Source: PALSA-693 sp963781155 (lineage in GTDB: Bacteria > Actinomycetota > Acidimicrobiia > Acidimicrobiales > Palsa-688). From it: 64,000 nucleotides of DNA. The stretch spans positions 930,001 to 994,000 of the forward strand of contig CAWAEC010000006.1 of assembly GCA_963781155.1 (NCBI GenBank), read 5' to 3'. The notes under the pieces were generated by a model, which did not search any database, was not told the origin of the DNA, and was given only the letters and a program-made list of their open reading frames with translations. Below are positions 26,592-35,315 of this stretch, piece after piece; the first letter of the stretch is position 1, and each line of letters opens with the position of its first letter. The translations under genes were made by a program, and so were the position numbers.

Positions 26592-27890
26592 TTAGAAGTC
26601 GGCTGAGTAGTGATCGTGCAGCCAGGTGGTGACCGCCTCGGTTCCTTGCGTGGTTCTGGGACCCGAGGTCCCGTCGGGGTTGATGGGGAAGCCAAAGTGG
26701 TCGGCCTTGGGGATCAGGACGAGATCCTTGACGGCAGACTTCGCGGCGTCGAAGCTCGAGCGCACCTTGCTCATCTGGGTGATGTTGTCGCCCAGGTAAT
26801 GGACGGTCAGCAGTGGTTCGGTGAGCGAGGCGAGACACGCCTCGGTGTCGGCGCGGCTCGTGAGCGCGCTCCACGTGCTGAGCCATGCCTCCGGGGTGAG
26901 GAACTTGACCAGGCCCGACTGGCCGCTCTGGCCGGCAAAGTCGCCGATCGCGCCGCCGTAGTTGAGCAGGTCGGGTCGGAGGTGGTTCGTGTAGGCGCTG
27001 ACGCGTCGATCGTCGGGCTCGATCGATAGGTCGACCATGGCCGGATCGGCCATGGTGCGGTGCACGATGACATGGTCACGGAACGAGGCCTGGCGTTCGA
27101 GGGCCCGAGACGGAGCGCGTCGGAGTTCGGTCTCGGCGGCGCGTCGTCGGTCGAGCGCCGCTCGGGCTATGGCGTCGATCCGCTCGACGCGTGATCGCTG
27201 CGCGGGGACGTATCGAGCCAAGAACTCTTCGGTGTACCGGCTCGATGCCGGGGGCGTGACGAAGCCGTTTCGCGGGTCGTACAGGTCGAGCGTCCAGTCC
27301 CAGGACGTCGGATCCGACTCGTCGGTCATCGACGGGTCGATCCGTTTCATCAACGAAATCGCTTCGCCGGGATGGCCACCGATGATGACGATGGCGTCGG
27401 CCGCCGGAAGGTCTGCGCCTGGCAGGTCGATGGGATCTCCGGCCGGGCTGTCGCACAGCCGAGCGGCCGGCTCCGTTCTGGCTTGCCACTGGTAGAGCGC
27501 AGCAAGTGGAGCGCCCCCGCTGTTGCCGAGCAGCACGACCGTGTCGCACCCGCGGTCGTGAAGTAGGCGGACGCCGGCGGCGACGTCGAACAGGAGCGTC
27601 TCGTGCACGGTCTCGATGTCGTTGTTGACCCACCTGCCCGCTCTTGCCAACACCATGCAGCCGGCCTCGACCAGCGGTGGGACATTGTAATTGTACGACT
27701 GATCGGTCCGAGGGTGCATGATGTGCACGCCGATGCGGGTGCGCTTGCCGACCGGCACGTACAGGTTGCCGCGCGACCTACCGCCGTCCTCGGCTACGAG
27801 CTGCGCGACTTCGACGTGGCAGCCACGCATGTCACCCAGGTTGACGTTGGCGCCCGTCGGCAGTCGTGTTGCTTCAGCGTGCCGCGACAT
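26592..27890 (-). CDS. Alpha/beta hydrolase, about 432 residues
   Basis: ATG 27890 overlaps the lyase gene by 17 bp. The core shows GVHIMHPRTDQSYNYNVPPL, VVLLGNSGGAPLAALYQW with the nucleophile elbow GNSGGA, ADAIVIIGGHPGEA and a C-terminal histidine in VLIPKADHFGFPIN. The middle holds a large helical cap (residues about 200-330). The fold cleaves esters, thioesters or C-C bonds of ring-fission products. An operon position between a lyase and a dioxygenase suggests the last. It has no signal peptide and is not one of the MhpC-size C-C hydrolases, so the substrate remains open. Confidence 0.82.
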   Translation of the reverse strand: MSRHAEATRLPTGANVNLGDMRGCHVEVAQLVAEDGGRSRGNLYVPVGKRTRIGVHIMHPRTDQSYNYNVPPLVEAGCMVLARAGRWVNNDIETVHETLLFDVAAGVRLLHDRGCDTVVLLGNSGGAPLAALYQWQARTEPAARLCDSPAGDPIDLPGADLPAADAIVIIGGHPGEAISLMKRIDPSMTDESDPTSWDWTLDLYDPRNGFVTPPASSRYTEEFLARYVPAQRSRVERIDAIARAALDRRRAAETELRRAPSRALERQASFRDHVIVHRTMADPAMVDLSIEPDDRRVSAYTNHLRPDLLNYGGAIGDFAGQSGQSGLVKFLTPEAWLSTWSALTSRADTEACLASLTEPLLTVHYLGDNITQMSKVRSSFDAAKSAVKDLVLIPKADHFGFPINPDGTSGPRTTQGTEAVTTWLHDHYSADF

Positions 27891-28791
27891 CGTTGTGTCC
27901 CCGTGCGGCAGTGGCCGCGCACGGCGCGGCCCCAATGGCCGAACCGCCTCCGTATTTCCGACCCAACTCGTCGAACTCACTCTTCCTGACCAGCCGCTGG
28001 CGGTCGTCCCACGAGGCGATCGGCGGCTCGTGGCCTTCGTCGACGTCGGCGCGCAGTCGAGCGAGGGTCTCGCGCACGGCGTGGATGCTGGCCAGGAGCG
28101 GGAGGTTGGCGAACAAGGCGAAGCTGTAGCCGAGCTCGGAGATCCGCTCGGTGGGCAGGTGAGGTGTCACTCCGCCGTGCACGAGGTTGAGAATCTTCGG
28201 TCCCTCGACCTCCCGGGCGACGATCTCCACCTCGTCGATCGTCTGTGGAGCCTCGATGAACACGATATGCGCCCCCGCGGCTCGATAGAGGTTGCCGCGC
28301 CGGCAAGCCTCGTCGAGCCCGAACTCGTAGCGCGCATCGGTGCGGGCAACGATCAGACAACTGCGGCGGCGGGCGTCGCACGCAGCCGCGATCTTGTCGG
28401 CCATCTCGGACGCATCGATCACCGACTTGTCGGCGAAGTGACCACACCGTTTGGGGAAGGTCTGGTCCTCGATCTGGATCGCGTCGGCGCCCGCGTCCTC
28501 CAACTCGCGCACCGTCCGCCAGACGTTGACGGCATTCCCGAACCCGGTGTCGGCGTCAACGATCAGCGGGATGTCGACGGCCCCCCTGATCGCGGCGACA
28601 TGGAGCTTCAACTCGGTCACGGTCAGCAAACCGATGTCCGGGACGCCGAGGAACGTGTTGGCGATCCCGGCACCTGTCACATAGACGGCGTCGAAGCCGG
28701 CACTCTCCACCAGCCGCGCCGTGAGCGCGTTCACAGCTCCCGGCAGCACCGTCGCCGCCCGAGCGGCGATCAGATCGGTCAGTGTGGTCAC
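27874..28791 (-). CDS. Isocitrate lyase/PEP mutase family lyase
   Basis: 305 residues. The barrel motifs are VTGAGIANTFLGVPDIGLLT, IVDADTGFGN (Mg site), AIQIEDQTFPKRCGH with the KRCGH catalytic-loop motif found in true lyases such as methylisocitrate or dimethylmalate lyase, and SCLIVARTDAR. It probably splits a 2-hydroxy or 2-oxo diacid to pyruvate, oxaloacetate or succinate fragments. GTG 28791 overlaps the amidohydrolase stop by 4 bp. In this operon it is the natural last, carbon-releasing step. Confidence 0.88.
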   Translation of the reverse strand: MTTLTDLIAARAATVLPGAVNALTARLVESAGFDAVYVTGAGIANTFLGVPDIGLLTVTELKLHVAAIRGAVDIPLIVDADTGFGNAVNVWRTVRELEDAGADAIQIEDQTFPKRCGHFADKSVIDASEMADKIAAACDARRRSCLIVARTDARYEFGLDEACRRGNLYRAAGAHIVFIEAPQTIDEVEIVAREVEGPKILNLVHGGVTPHLPTERISELGYSFALFANLPLLASIHAVRETLARLRADVDEGHEPPIASWDDRQRLVRKSEFDELGRKYGGGSAIGAAPCAATAARGHNDVAAR

Positions 28792-30035
28792 ACCGCCAGC
28801 TTGTAGAGCTCGGCGGCGTTGTCTTGCAGGACCCGGCGCACGGCGTAGCTGTCGAGCCCCGACAGCACATCGGCGAAGTGCTCCCGGGCCCCCGGGTACT
28901 TGCAGGTCGGATGTGGAAGGTCGGTCTCGACGAGCACGTTGTTGACGCCGATCGCCTCGATCGCATGCTGGGGGCCGTGCCGCTCGAACCAGAACGTCAC
29001 GAAGATGTGATCGTTGAAGTACTCGCGCGGCCGGCGCTTCGTCAGGCCGACCTCGGACGGCGAGACGACCATCTCGTCCAGCTGCCACTCGATCGATTCC
29101 AGCAGGAACGGGATCCAGCCGATGCCGCTCTCGGCGGACACGACCTTCAGGTTCTCGAACCGGTCGAACAGATCGGACACGACCATGTTGGTGATGATCC
29201 GGGCGTTGCTCATATAGCCCTGGATCGCAGTCACCGCCAGCTGACGCATCGGCCCGAACGACGACCAACTCGGGTTGGCCACCTTGGGGATCTCCTTCGA
29301 AGGAGTCCCCTGGAGCATCAGCGCTCGGCGAGCCTCCACCTCGTCGCGTCGGCTGCCCGATCCGATGTGGAAGTTGGCGACGGTGCGAGTCGCGTCAAAC
29401 ACGTCCCACATCGGGTCGAAGTACGCGTGGTTCAGTTCAGGGAGCCCGAGCAGTTCCGGCCGATCGGACAGCGTGAACCCGCGGATCCCCCGCTCGACCA
29501 AGCGCGTCATCTCCCTCACCGTGAACTCCATGTCCCAGATGGGCAGCATCGCCTGCGGCAGCAGCCGCTCACCGGAATCGCGTTGGACGTCGACGTAGAA
29601 ATCGTTGAGCGTCTGCAGCACGACCGTGCGCTGCTCGAGGTCATCGATGGCGAAGATGTGATTCGACGAGAAGCCGATCCCGTTCGGGTAGAGCACCTGG
29701 GCATAGATCCCGATCTCGTCGAGGAGCTCCAGCCGCTCCTTGACCCTCCACGCGCAGGGATCGATCGCCTCGAACGGCTGCATGACCCACTCACCGAGGA
29801 TCTTCTCGCGTCCGCGCCGCAGCGTGTTCCCGCCGATGCTCGCCCACGGCTGCCCATCCAAAAACCAGTGGGTCTTGCCGTCGACGGTGCGCTGTGTCGG
29901 CAGCCGGTCCCTCCATGACGACGGGCCTCGCGACAGCCACAGGTCGGGCGGCTCCGTGAAATGCGAATCGGTGTCGATGATCTTGAGCCCATCGAGAATG
30001 GCGGTGCTGCTGGCCTGCGGTTCAGTGAGCGTCAT
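28788..30035 (-). CDS. Amidohydrolase-2 family protein (ACMSD/decarboxylase type)
   Basis: 415 residues. The N-terminal metal motif is IIDTDSHFTEPPDLW (DxH), the barrel continues with ERLELLDEIGIYAQVLYPNG, ANFHIGSGSRRDE with the metal His, FENLKVVSAESGIGWIPFLL and the late Asp region NVLVETDLPHPTCKYPG. This clade is mostly non-oxidative decarboxylases (ACMSD, gamma-resorcylate, 5-carboxyvanillate) and some hydrolases. A decarboxylation that readies an aromatic acid for the HGD-like dioxygenase would fit. It overlaps both neighbours by 4 bp, so tight coupling is certain. Confidence 0.88.
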   Translation of the reverse strand: MTLTEPQASSTAILDGLKIIDTDSHFTEPPDLWLSRGPSSWRDRLPTQRTVDGKTHWFLDGQPWASIGGNTLRRGREKILGEWVMQPFEAIDPCAWRVKERLELLDEIGIYAQVLYPNGIGFSSNHIFAIDDLEQRTVVLQTLNDFYVDVQRDSGERLLPQAMLPIWDMEFTVREMTRLVERGIRGFTLSDRPELLGLPELNHAYFDPMWDVFDATRTVANFHIGSGSRRDEVEARRALMLQGTPSKEIPKVANPSWSSFGPMRQLAVTAIQGYMSNARIITNMVVSDLFDRFENLKVVSAESGIGWIPFLLESIEWQLDEMVVSPSEVGLTKRRPREYFNDHIFVTFWFERHGPQHAIEAIGVNNVLVETDLPHPTCKYPGAREHFADVLSGLDSYAVRRVLQDNAAELYKLAV

Positions 30036-30742
30036 TCGAGGTGTCCTTGTTGGTCGTCGTGGCGCGCCTGAGAGACGCTGGTGAATGAGTTCGCAAGATG
30101 ACGAGTCATGGCGTTCTGCGCCGCGTCCGGGTCGCGCCGGCCGATCGCGTCGACGATGACTAGATGCTCGTCGAACGCGGCGCGGGCCCGTCCAGGCAGC
30201 CGCCCCGAGCTCCGACGCGCCATCTTGGCCTGTGTCTGCAGCTCGGTTCCCGCTCTGAGCAGCGCCGGGTTGCCAGAAAGCTCGAGGGTCCGCCGGTGGA
30301 AATCGGGGGACGCGGGGTAGACGCTCCCGGCTGTCGTGTCGAGCAGCTGCGCGGTCTCGCGCAGCATCGCTCGTAGCCCACCAACCGCCTCGTCTGTGGC
30401 GCGACGCGCCGCGAGCCGGGCCGCTCCCGACTCGACGATCTCGCGGAACTCGTACATCTGCTGGAGCTCGAGCGGCGAGAAGCTGCGGACGAACGCGCCG
30501 CGATGGGCAACCACGACGACCAACCCCTCGGCCACCAGTCGCTGAAGCGCTTCGCGAAGCGGGCCCCGGCTGATGCCCATCGCATCGGCGATTTCGACCT
30601 CGTTCAACCGGCTCCCAGGCTCGTACGTGCCGTCGAGGAGTTGCTGGCGGAGAATCCCGAAGGCCTGGTCCCGGAAGTTCCAACTGGCCACACGTGTGCT
30701 GGTCGCCGCCGAGTCGGCCGCGGTAGCCGTCGTCGCCGTCAT
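30032..30742 (-). CDS. GntR-family regulator with FCD domain
   Basis: 236 residues. The winged helix is at about residues 20-85: FRDQAFGILRQQLLDGTYEP, LNEVEIADAMGISRGPLREA and LQRLVAEGLVVVVAHRGAFV. The FCD ligand domain follows, with the metal-binding Asp/His pattern in SPDFHRRTLELSGN and FDEHLVIVDAIGRRDPDAA. FCD proteins usually bind carboxylates and release DNA. It is the first gene of the operon and probably represses it through the palindrome over the -35 box. ATG 30742 was chosen over 30796, which lies within that promoter. Confidence 0.92.
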   Translation of the reverse strand: MTATTATAADSAATSTRVASWNFRDQAFGILRQQLLDGTYEPGSRLNEVEIADAMGISRGPLREALQRLVAEGLVVVVAHRGAFVRSFSPLELQQMYEFREIVESGAARLAARRATDEAVGGLRAMLRETAQLLDTTAGSVYPASPDFHRRTLELSGNPALLRAGTELQTQAKMARRSSGRLPGRARAAFDEHLVIVDAIGRRDPDAAQNAMTRHLANSFTSVSQARHDDQQGHLE

Positions 30743-30768
30743 GGCCGAACCCCCTTCGATGATCTGCA

Positions 30769-30800
30769 GTATAGAGAGGGAAGTGCAAACTGTCAACAGT
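30769..30800 (-). promoter_or_regulatory. Strong promoter with overlapping palindromic operator
   Basis: On the minus strand, TTGACA (30791-30796) and TATACT (30769-30774) are spaced 16 bp apart. The -35 box lies inside the palindrome ACTGTTGACAGT (30789-30800), two 5-bp arms with a 2-bp centre. A GntR dimer bound there would occlude RNA polymerase, giving autoregulation of the operon. It starts 27 bp upstream of the GntR start codon, so the leader is short. Confidence 0.65.
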
Positions 30801-31010
30801 CGGCTGAAACTGGAGAGAATCCGCTCTCCTCTACCGCAACTCGGCGCGGACCAACCATGGGACAGCGAAGGCGGCGATCGTCGAGTTGACCAGCGCCGTT
30901 CGTTGCTCCTGTGCGTCGCGGCCGCCCGTGCGACACCCGGATTGGGGTCGGATTGTGAACGTTTCAGTGATGTCGAAGGACAGCCACGGCCACAGTCTGC
31001 TCCAGCGGAG

Positions 31011-32495
31011 TCACGAACCGATGAGGCTGGTCAGTGCGAGCTTGTCGACCTTCATCATCGACGTCAGCGGTAACGTGTCGACGACCTCGAGCCGGTCGGG
31101 CGCCTTGTAGTCGGCGAGACGATCCGCGACCCAGCTCCGGAGGTCTTCGAGCGTTGGCGGGTTCGAGTGGTGGGTAGGGACCACGAAGGCGACCCCGATC
31201 TCACCGATGACATCCATCGGGTGACCAACGACGGCCACCATGTCGACGAGTGGGTGTTCGGCAAGGACGTGTTCCACCTCGAGCGGGTAGATGTTGTAGC
31301 CGCCGCGGATGTACATGTCGGATGTCCGTCCGACCAGCACAAGGTTGCCGTCGGGGCGGAATTTGGCGAGATCAGAGGTCGTCAGCCACCCGTCGTGATC
31401 GAGCACTGAGGCGGTGAGTTGTGGGGCGTTCCAGTAGCCGCGCATCACACAACCGCCCCGGACCTTGACTCGGCCAACTTCGCCTGCAACGACGGTCTTG
31501 CCGTTCTCGTCGACGAGTTCGATCTGTATCCCCGCCTGCGGGCGACCCACCGTCTGGTACTGGACCTCTGGAGGGTCGGCGACGTCGGTGCCGGCGATGC
31601 TCGGCGACTCGGTCATCGCGTAACGAACTACGAGTGGGCAACCGATTGTCGAGGCCACACGCTCGATGAGCTCCGGCGGCGCGGACGCCGTCGCTGCCAG
31701 GCCGAGCCGAACAGACGAGAGGTCAGCGTTTTCGACGCCCGGTTCGCTCAACAGCTTCGACCACTGCGTCGGCACGCCCGCCACCACGTTGATCGCCTCG
31801 TCCTCAATCAGCCGCACCATGTCGGTGGCGCGCCACGGCGTCGGTGAAATCACCGTTGTTGTCGCCCACGCCAACTGGTCCCACATCTTCGACATGTACC
31901 CGGCGTGCGCGAACGGTGTCGACACCAACTTGACGTCGTACGGGTGGCTCATGACGCCCGCACTCGCCACGGCCGCCTCGAGGTTATGGTGATCGAACCA
32001 CGCACCCTTCGGCACTCCGGTCGTACCGCTCGTCCAGATGATCACGGCCGGGTCGTCAGCGTTTCGAAGCGGTCGCCAGTCCCCGAGCGGCGTACCGGCG
32101 TACGCCTCGACGATCTCATTGAGTAGCATCACCGAGACGGAATCTGCTGCGGCGACAGCGAACGCGTCGGGGTCGAAGAAGATCAGGCGCGGCCGGCCCT
32201 GCTCCAGGATTGCGTCGATCTCGCGTACTCCGAGTCGAGTGTTGACCGAAGTAACGACGGCCCCGGCCAGAGTGGCCGCGCCAAATGCGATGGCGAATTC
32301 GATCGACGAACCGAGCATGATCGCCACGACATCGCCGGCGACCACTCCGCGTTCAACCAACGCGCCGGCGAGCGAGTCAGACCGCTGGTACCACTCATCG
32401 AAGGTGATCCGTTGTCCGCCAGGAGCACCGTCGACGTAAGCGATTCGCGCCGCGAACTGCCACGCCGCGGCTTCAAAGGTGTCAGCCAGCGTCAT
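31011..32495 (-). CDS. AMP-dependent acyl-CoA synthetase
   Basis: About 494 residues from ATG 32495; an upstream ATG 32591 would give 526. It activates a carboxylic acid to its CoA thioester through an acyl-AMP. Motifs are the P-loop IIWTSGTTGVPKGAW, the A5 motif VRYAMTESPSI, the A7/A8 region GWLTTSDLAKFRPDGNLVLV with GRTSDMYIRGGYNIYPLEVE, and the C-terminal lysine in LTSMMKVDKLAL. It is divergent from the P450 gene across a 434-bp region and probably prepares a substrate acid for the CoA-dependent enzymes to the right. Confidence 0.92.
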   Translation of the reverse strand: MTLADTFEAAAWQFAARIAYVDGAPGGQRITFDEWYQRSDSLAGALVERGVVAGDVVAIMLGSSIEFAIAFGAATLAGAVVTSVNTRLGVREIDAILEQGRPRLIFFDPDAFAVAAADSVSVMLLNEIVEAYAGTPLGDWRPLRNADDPAVIIWTSGTTGVPKGAWFDHHNLEAAVASAGVMSHPYDVKLVSTPFAHAGYMSKMWDQLAWATTTVISPTPWRATDMVRLIEDEAINVVAGVPTQWSKLLSEPGVENADLSSVRLGLAATASAPPELIERVASTIGCPLVVRYAMTESPSIAGTDVADPPEVQYQTVGRPQAGIQIELVDENGKTVVAGEVGRVKVRGGCVMRGYWNAPQLTASVLDHDGWLTTSDLAKFRPDGNLVLVGRTSDMYIRGGYNIYPLEVEHVLAEHPLVDMVAVVGHPMDVIGEIGVAFVVPTHHSNPPTLEDLRSWVADRLADYKAPDRLEVVDTLPLTSMMKVDKLALTSLIGS

Positions 32496-32619
32496 AAACG
32501 AGCCCTGTAACGGAGGGACTAGCTCGGCCACTCGCCAACGCAAGCTAGCACGATCAAGGACCGTACCTTCGCCCGGGTGAAGCTGGCGCATGGATAGTTC
32601 TAGGCTTTACCGTCAAAAG

Positions 32620-32648
32620 TTGAACTCTGACGCCGTCGTGGCTAGTAT
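32620..32648 (+). promoter_or_regulatory. Probable promoter for the P450 transcript
   Basis: TTGAAC (32620-32625) and TAGTAT (32643-32648) are 17 bp apart in an AT-richer pocket of the region dividing the synthetase and the P450. It would drive the small frame at 32702 and the P450 gene. Apart from these, the 32496-32929 region holds nothing recognisable. Confidence 0.45.
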
Positions 32649-32701
32649 CGATCAGTCGTCGCTATTCCACCCGTTTGCAGGCCGACCGAGGAGACGGATC
32701 C

Positions 32702-32833
32702 ATGGCGACCGAGCCCGTTTCGATCGCCGTTAGCGACACCTGGGAGTCCCACTGGGCGTCCTACCATTCCTCAGACGCTTCGCGCCGTGGCATGCATCTT
32801 TACGAGAGAACCGCGCAGCCTTGCCAGACATGA
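32702..32833 (+). CDS. Short open frame, possible gene remnant
   Basis: 43 residues, MATEPVSIAVSDTWESHWAS onward. ATG 32702 has GAGGAG at 32689-32694 and lies downstream of a plausible promoter. The segment DTWESHWASY is reminiscent of the start of some class I SAM methyltransferases, but the frame ends after CQT. It may be a leader peptide, a 5' remnant or chance; I cannot decide. Confidence 0.25.
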   Translation: MATEPVSIAVSDTWESHWASYHSSDASRRGMHLYERTAQPCQT

Positions 32834-32929
32834 ACGATGATATGCGCAGTCACTGATCTTCGACTCGCCCGCTGGTGGAGTGCGGCGGGCGAGCACGCAC
32901 TACTGAACCCCTGAGCCAAAGGATCCGCA

Positions 32930-34156
32930 ATGGAACTCGACCCGATGCTCCTGCCGCCACCCATCCGCGGGATGATGTTCCAGCAGATGGAGCTGTCCAA
33001 GGTGGTTCCGCTGTCATGCCCCCAGCAGCCGTATCTGGACATGATCGAGCAGGGTGGGCTGCACTGCCCGATGGAAGGCCTCGCCTTCACGTTCAACCGC
33101 GAGCTCACGAACTTCGTGCTGCGCAACCACGAGCTATTTTCGTCCGCAGTCGACCTTCCACTCGGCAACATGCGCCCGCTGATCCCTTTGAACGTCGACC
33201 CTCCGAAGCACACGATGTACCGCAAGATCCTCGATCCGCTGTTCGCGCCCAAGCGGATGGACGCGGTCGAGGCGGACATTGCCATCCGGGCCAATCGCTT
33301 CATCGACACCTTCATAGATCGAGGTGAGTGCAACTTCTCCGAGGAGTTCGCCGAGCTGTACCCTTCGGCGGTCTTCCTCGGATTGATGGGTCTGCCGTGG
33401 GAGGAGCTCGACACCCTGATCGGCCTCCGCGACGGGATCCTGCACCCCGAACGACTCGACCCCTCAGCACAGTCGGACTTCATGGTGCGCCTCTCGGTGA
33501 TGAACGAGACGGGCCAAAGGCTCTACGAGTACTTCAACCGCCAGCTCGACACCCGTGAGGCCGAGCCCACCGACGACATCCTCACCCACTTCACCACCGC
33601 TGAGGTCGACGGCGACAAGATGACCCGAGACGAGATCCTCGATCTCTGCTTCCTGTTCCTCATCGCCGGCCTCGACACGGTCAGCGACTCGCTTACGTGC
33701 ATGTTCGCCTACCTCGTCAACAACCCTGAGGCTCGCCGGCAGCTGGTCGACGATCCGGCAGTCATCCCTGCTGCTGTAGAGGAGCTGCTTCGTTGGGAGT
33801 CACCCGTCCCGTACGGGATCCCCCGAGTCGCCACCCGTGATGTCGAGCTCCCCAACGGCTCGGTGCTCCTGCAAGGGACCGCAGTGAGCCCCGGCTACGG
33901 GGCCGCCAACATCGACCCCGCAGAGTTCCCTGACGGGTTCACGGTCCGATTCGATCGAGAGGTCAACGGCCACATCGCCTTCGGCGGAGGCGTTCACCGA
34001 TGCCTCGGGTCCCACCTGGCCCGGCGCGAGCTTCGCGTCGCCCTGGCCGAATGGCATCGCCGGATCCCCGAGTATCGGTTGAAGCCGGGAAGCGAGGAGC
34101 TCACGTATTCGTCGGGCCTTCGACACGTCGACGATCTCACCCTCGTGTGGTCGTGA
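32930..34156 (+). CDS. Cytochrome P450
   Basis: 408 residues, a soluble bacterial class I P450. The I helix is FLFLIAGLDTVSDSL (AGxDT oxygen-activating motif), the K-helix ExxR is EELLR, and the heme loop is IAFGGGVHRCLGSHLA with the cysteine thiolate. LNVDPPKHTMYRKILDPLF is the usual C-helix region. It needs a ferredoxin and reductase, not encoded nearby. Its C terminus resembles that of the deleted P450 at 38536, suggesting paralogues. With the flanking CoA ligase and beta-oxidation-like genes it probably hydroxylates a terpenoid, steroid or aromatic substrate. Confidence 0.95.
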   Translation: MELDPMLLPPPIRGMMFQQMELSKVVPLSCPQQPYLDMIEQGGLHCPMEGLAFTFNRELTNFVLRNHELFSSAVDLPLGNMRPLIPLNVDPPKHTMYRKILDPLFAPKRMDAVEADIAIRANRFIDTFIDRGECNFSEEFAELYPSAVFLGLMGLPWEELDTLIGLRDGILHPERLDPSAQSDFMVRLSVMNETGQRLYEYFNRQLDTREAEPTDDILTHFTTAEVDGDKMTRDEILDLCFLFLIAGLDTVSDSLTCMFAYLVNNPEARRQLVDDPAVIPAAVEELLRWESPVPYGIPRVATRDVELPNGSVLLQGTAVSPGYGAANIDPAEFPDGFTVRFDREVNGHIAFGGGVHRCLGSHLARRELRVALAEWHRRIPEYRLKPGSEELTYSSGLRHVDDLTLVWS

Positions 34157-34595
34157 GCGCTCGGGTACGGCCACACACCCCGCGTCGGCAAGGAGCGCGC
34201 CGGGTTGGTTGCGACGATACGGATCGAGCGTGACGATTTCGGGAGCGACCTCAAGATGCCGCTCGGGATTAACAAGTCGCTCTTCGGAACCGCGATTCGG
34301 GACCGAGACCTCGGTCGGGGACGCTGATTATCTGCCCCGAGCCGCTGCTGGGGAGGGCCACGAACGGTCAAGTGTTGGCGGACAGGGGGCACTCGACCGC
34401 CGAGGTCCACGGCAACCCGGGCTCCACCTTTTTGGCTCGTTTGCGCATGGCGCGACTGACTCACCGCACGGGTTCAGCTTTCATGGTCGGCGTGGTCGCG
34501 ACAGTGGGCATGGCGTCCGTCACACTCCTCGAACATTGCCTCCAAGCCGGCGTTGCAGGGCATGGCTATCCGTAGGCGTTCTGCGACGTCAGTTT
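34157..34595. other. Gene-free stretch
   Basis: About 440 bp with no supportable gene. A 67-codon frame at 34372-34575 contains SAFMVGVVATVGMASVTLLE, faintly like a thiolase C terminus, but too weak to call. Confidence 0.4.
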
Positions 34596-35315
34596 TCAGT
34601 TAGAGGGTCCTGTCGGGCATCCGTTCGGTGAGCCAGCGGATGACTTGCTCCCCGTGGCGGCGGATGTTCCCGCGGCGAGGGCCCCGTCGCCGGCGCGAAT
34701 CGCCGTTGCCACCCGTTCGAGGTCCGAGGTCTTGGTGTGCGATAGATTCGCCAGTTCGGGGACCGGACGCAGATCGGCGGGTGCGTCGGCGATCAACGTC
34801 GACAAGACCCGGGTAAAAAGCCGCGCGGTGGGGCTGTGCGAGAAGTCGGCGAGCTTGAGCGCGAACGTCTGGGTGGCAGCGAACAGCGCGTACCGGTCAT
34901 CCGGCGCAATCGAGGCCCGCATATGGGCCAACTCCTCGAGAAGGCACGCCCGTTCGTCCGGGTCCGCCTGCTCGGCGGCCAGCCGGGCGCTCTGCTCCAG
35001 GAGCAAGAACCAAGATCGGGCCAGGTCGACGACTGTTGTCTGCTCGGCACGTAGATACACGGATGCGATCCGGGCCACGGCATCGGTGCTCGGCCGTCGG
35101 GCGAACAGGCCTCCGTTGAGGCCCCGCTTGACGACGAGGAGCTCTTCGGCCTCGAGCAGGCGAGCGGCTTGGCGGAGGGTAGGTCGGCTGATCCCGAGTC
35201 GTTCGAGCACGTCATCCTCCGAGCCCAGCCACTCACCGTCGGCGAGGTCGAGGATCTCGTCGCGCAACACGTCTACGGTGGCGTCGACAGCAGTCGTGAC
35301 TGCGGGCCTTCGCAT
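34596..35315 (-). CDS. FadR/GntR-family transcriptional regulator
   Basis: 239 residues. The N-terminal winged helix reads DVLRDEILDLADGEWLGSED, then LERLGISRPTLRQAARLLEA and ELLVVKRGLNGGLFARRPS. The following all-helical region, with SVYLRAEQTTVVDLARSWFL and ACLLEELAHMRASIAP, is the FadR-type ligand domain. It may sense an acyl-CoA or small acid. ATG 35315 overlaps the LLM gene stop by 4 bp, so both are on one transcript and the regulator may control it. The C terminus is Ser/Gly-rich and may be worn. Confidence 0.85.
   Translation of the reverse strand: MRRPAVTTAVDATVDVLRDEILDLADGEWLGSEDDVLERLGISRPTLRQAARLLEAEELLVVKRGLNGGLFARRPSTDAVARIASVYLRAEQTTVVDLARSWFLLLEQSARLAAEQADPDERACLLEELAHMRASIAPDDRYALFAATQTFALKLADFSHSPTARLFTRVLSTLIADAPADLRPVPELANLSHTKTSDLERVATAIRAGDGALAAGTSAATGSKSSAGSPNGCPTGPSN

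Noticed and set aside
34372..34575. Possible thiolase C-terminal fragment (GVVATVGMASVTLLE)
   Set aside because: The similarity is a few hydrophobic residues; the catalytic GHP and CxG motifs are absent.
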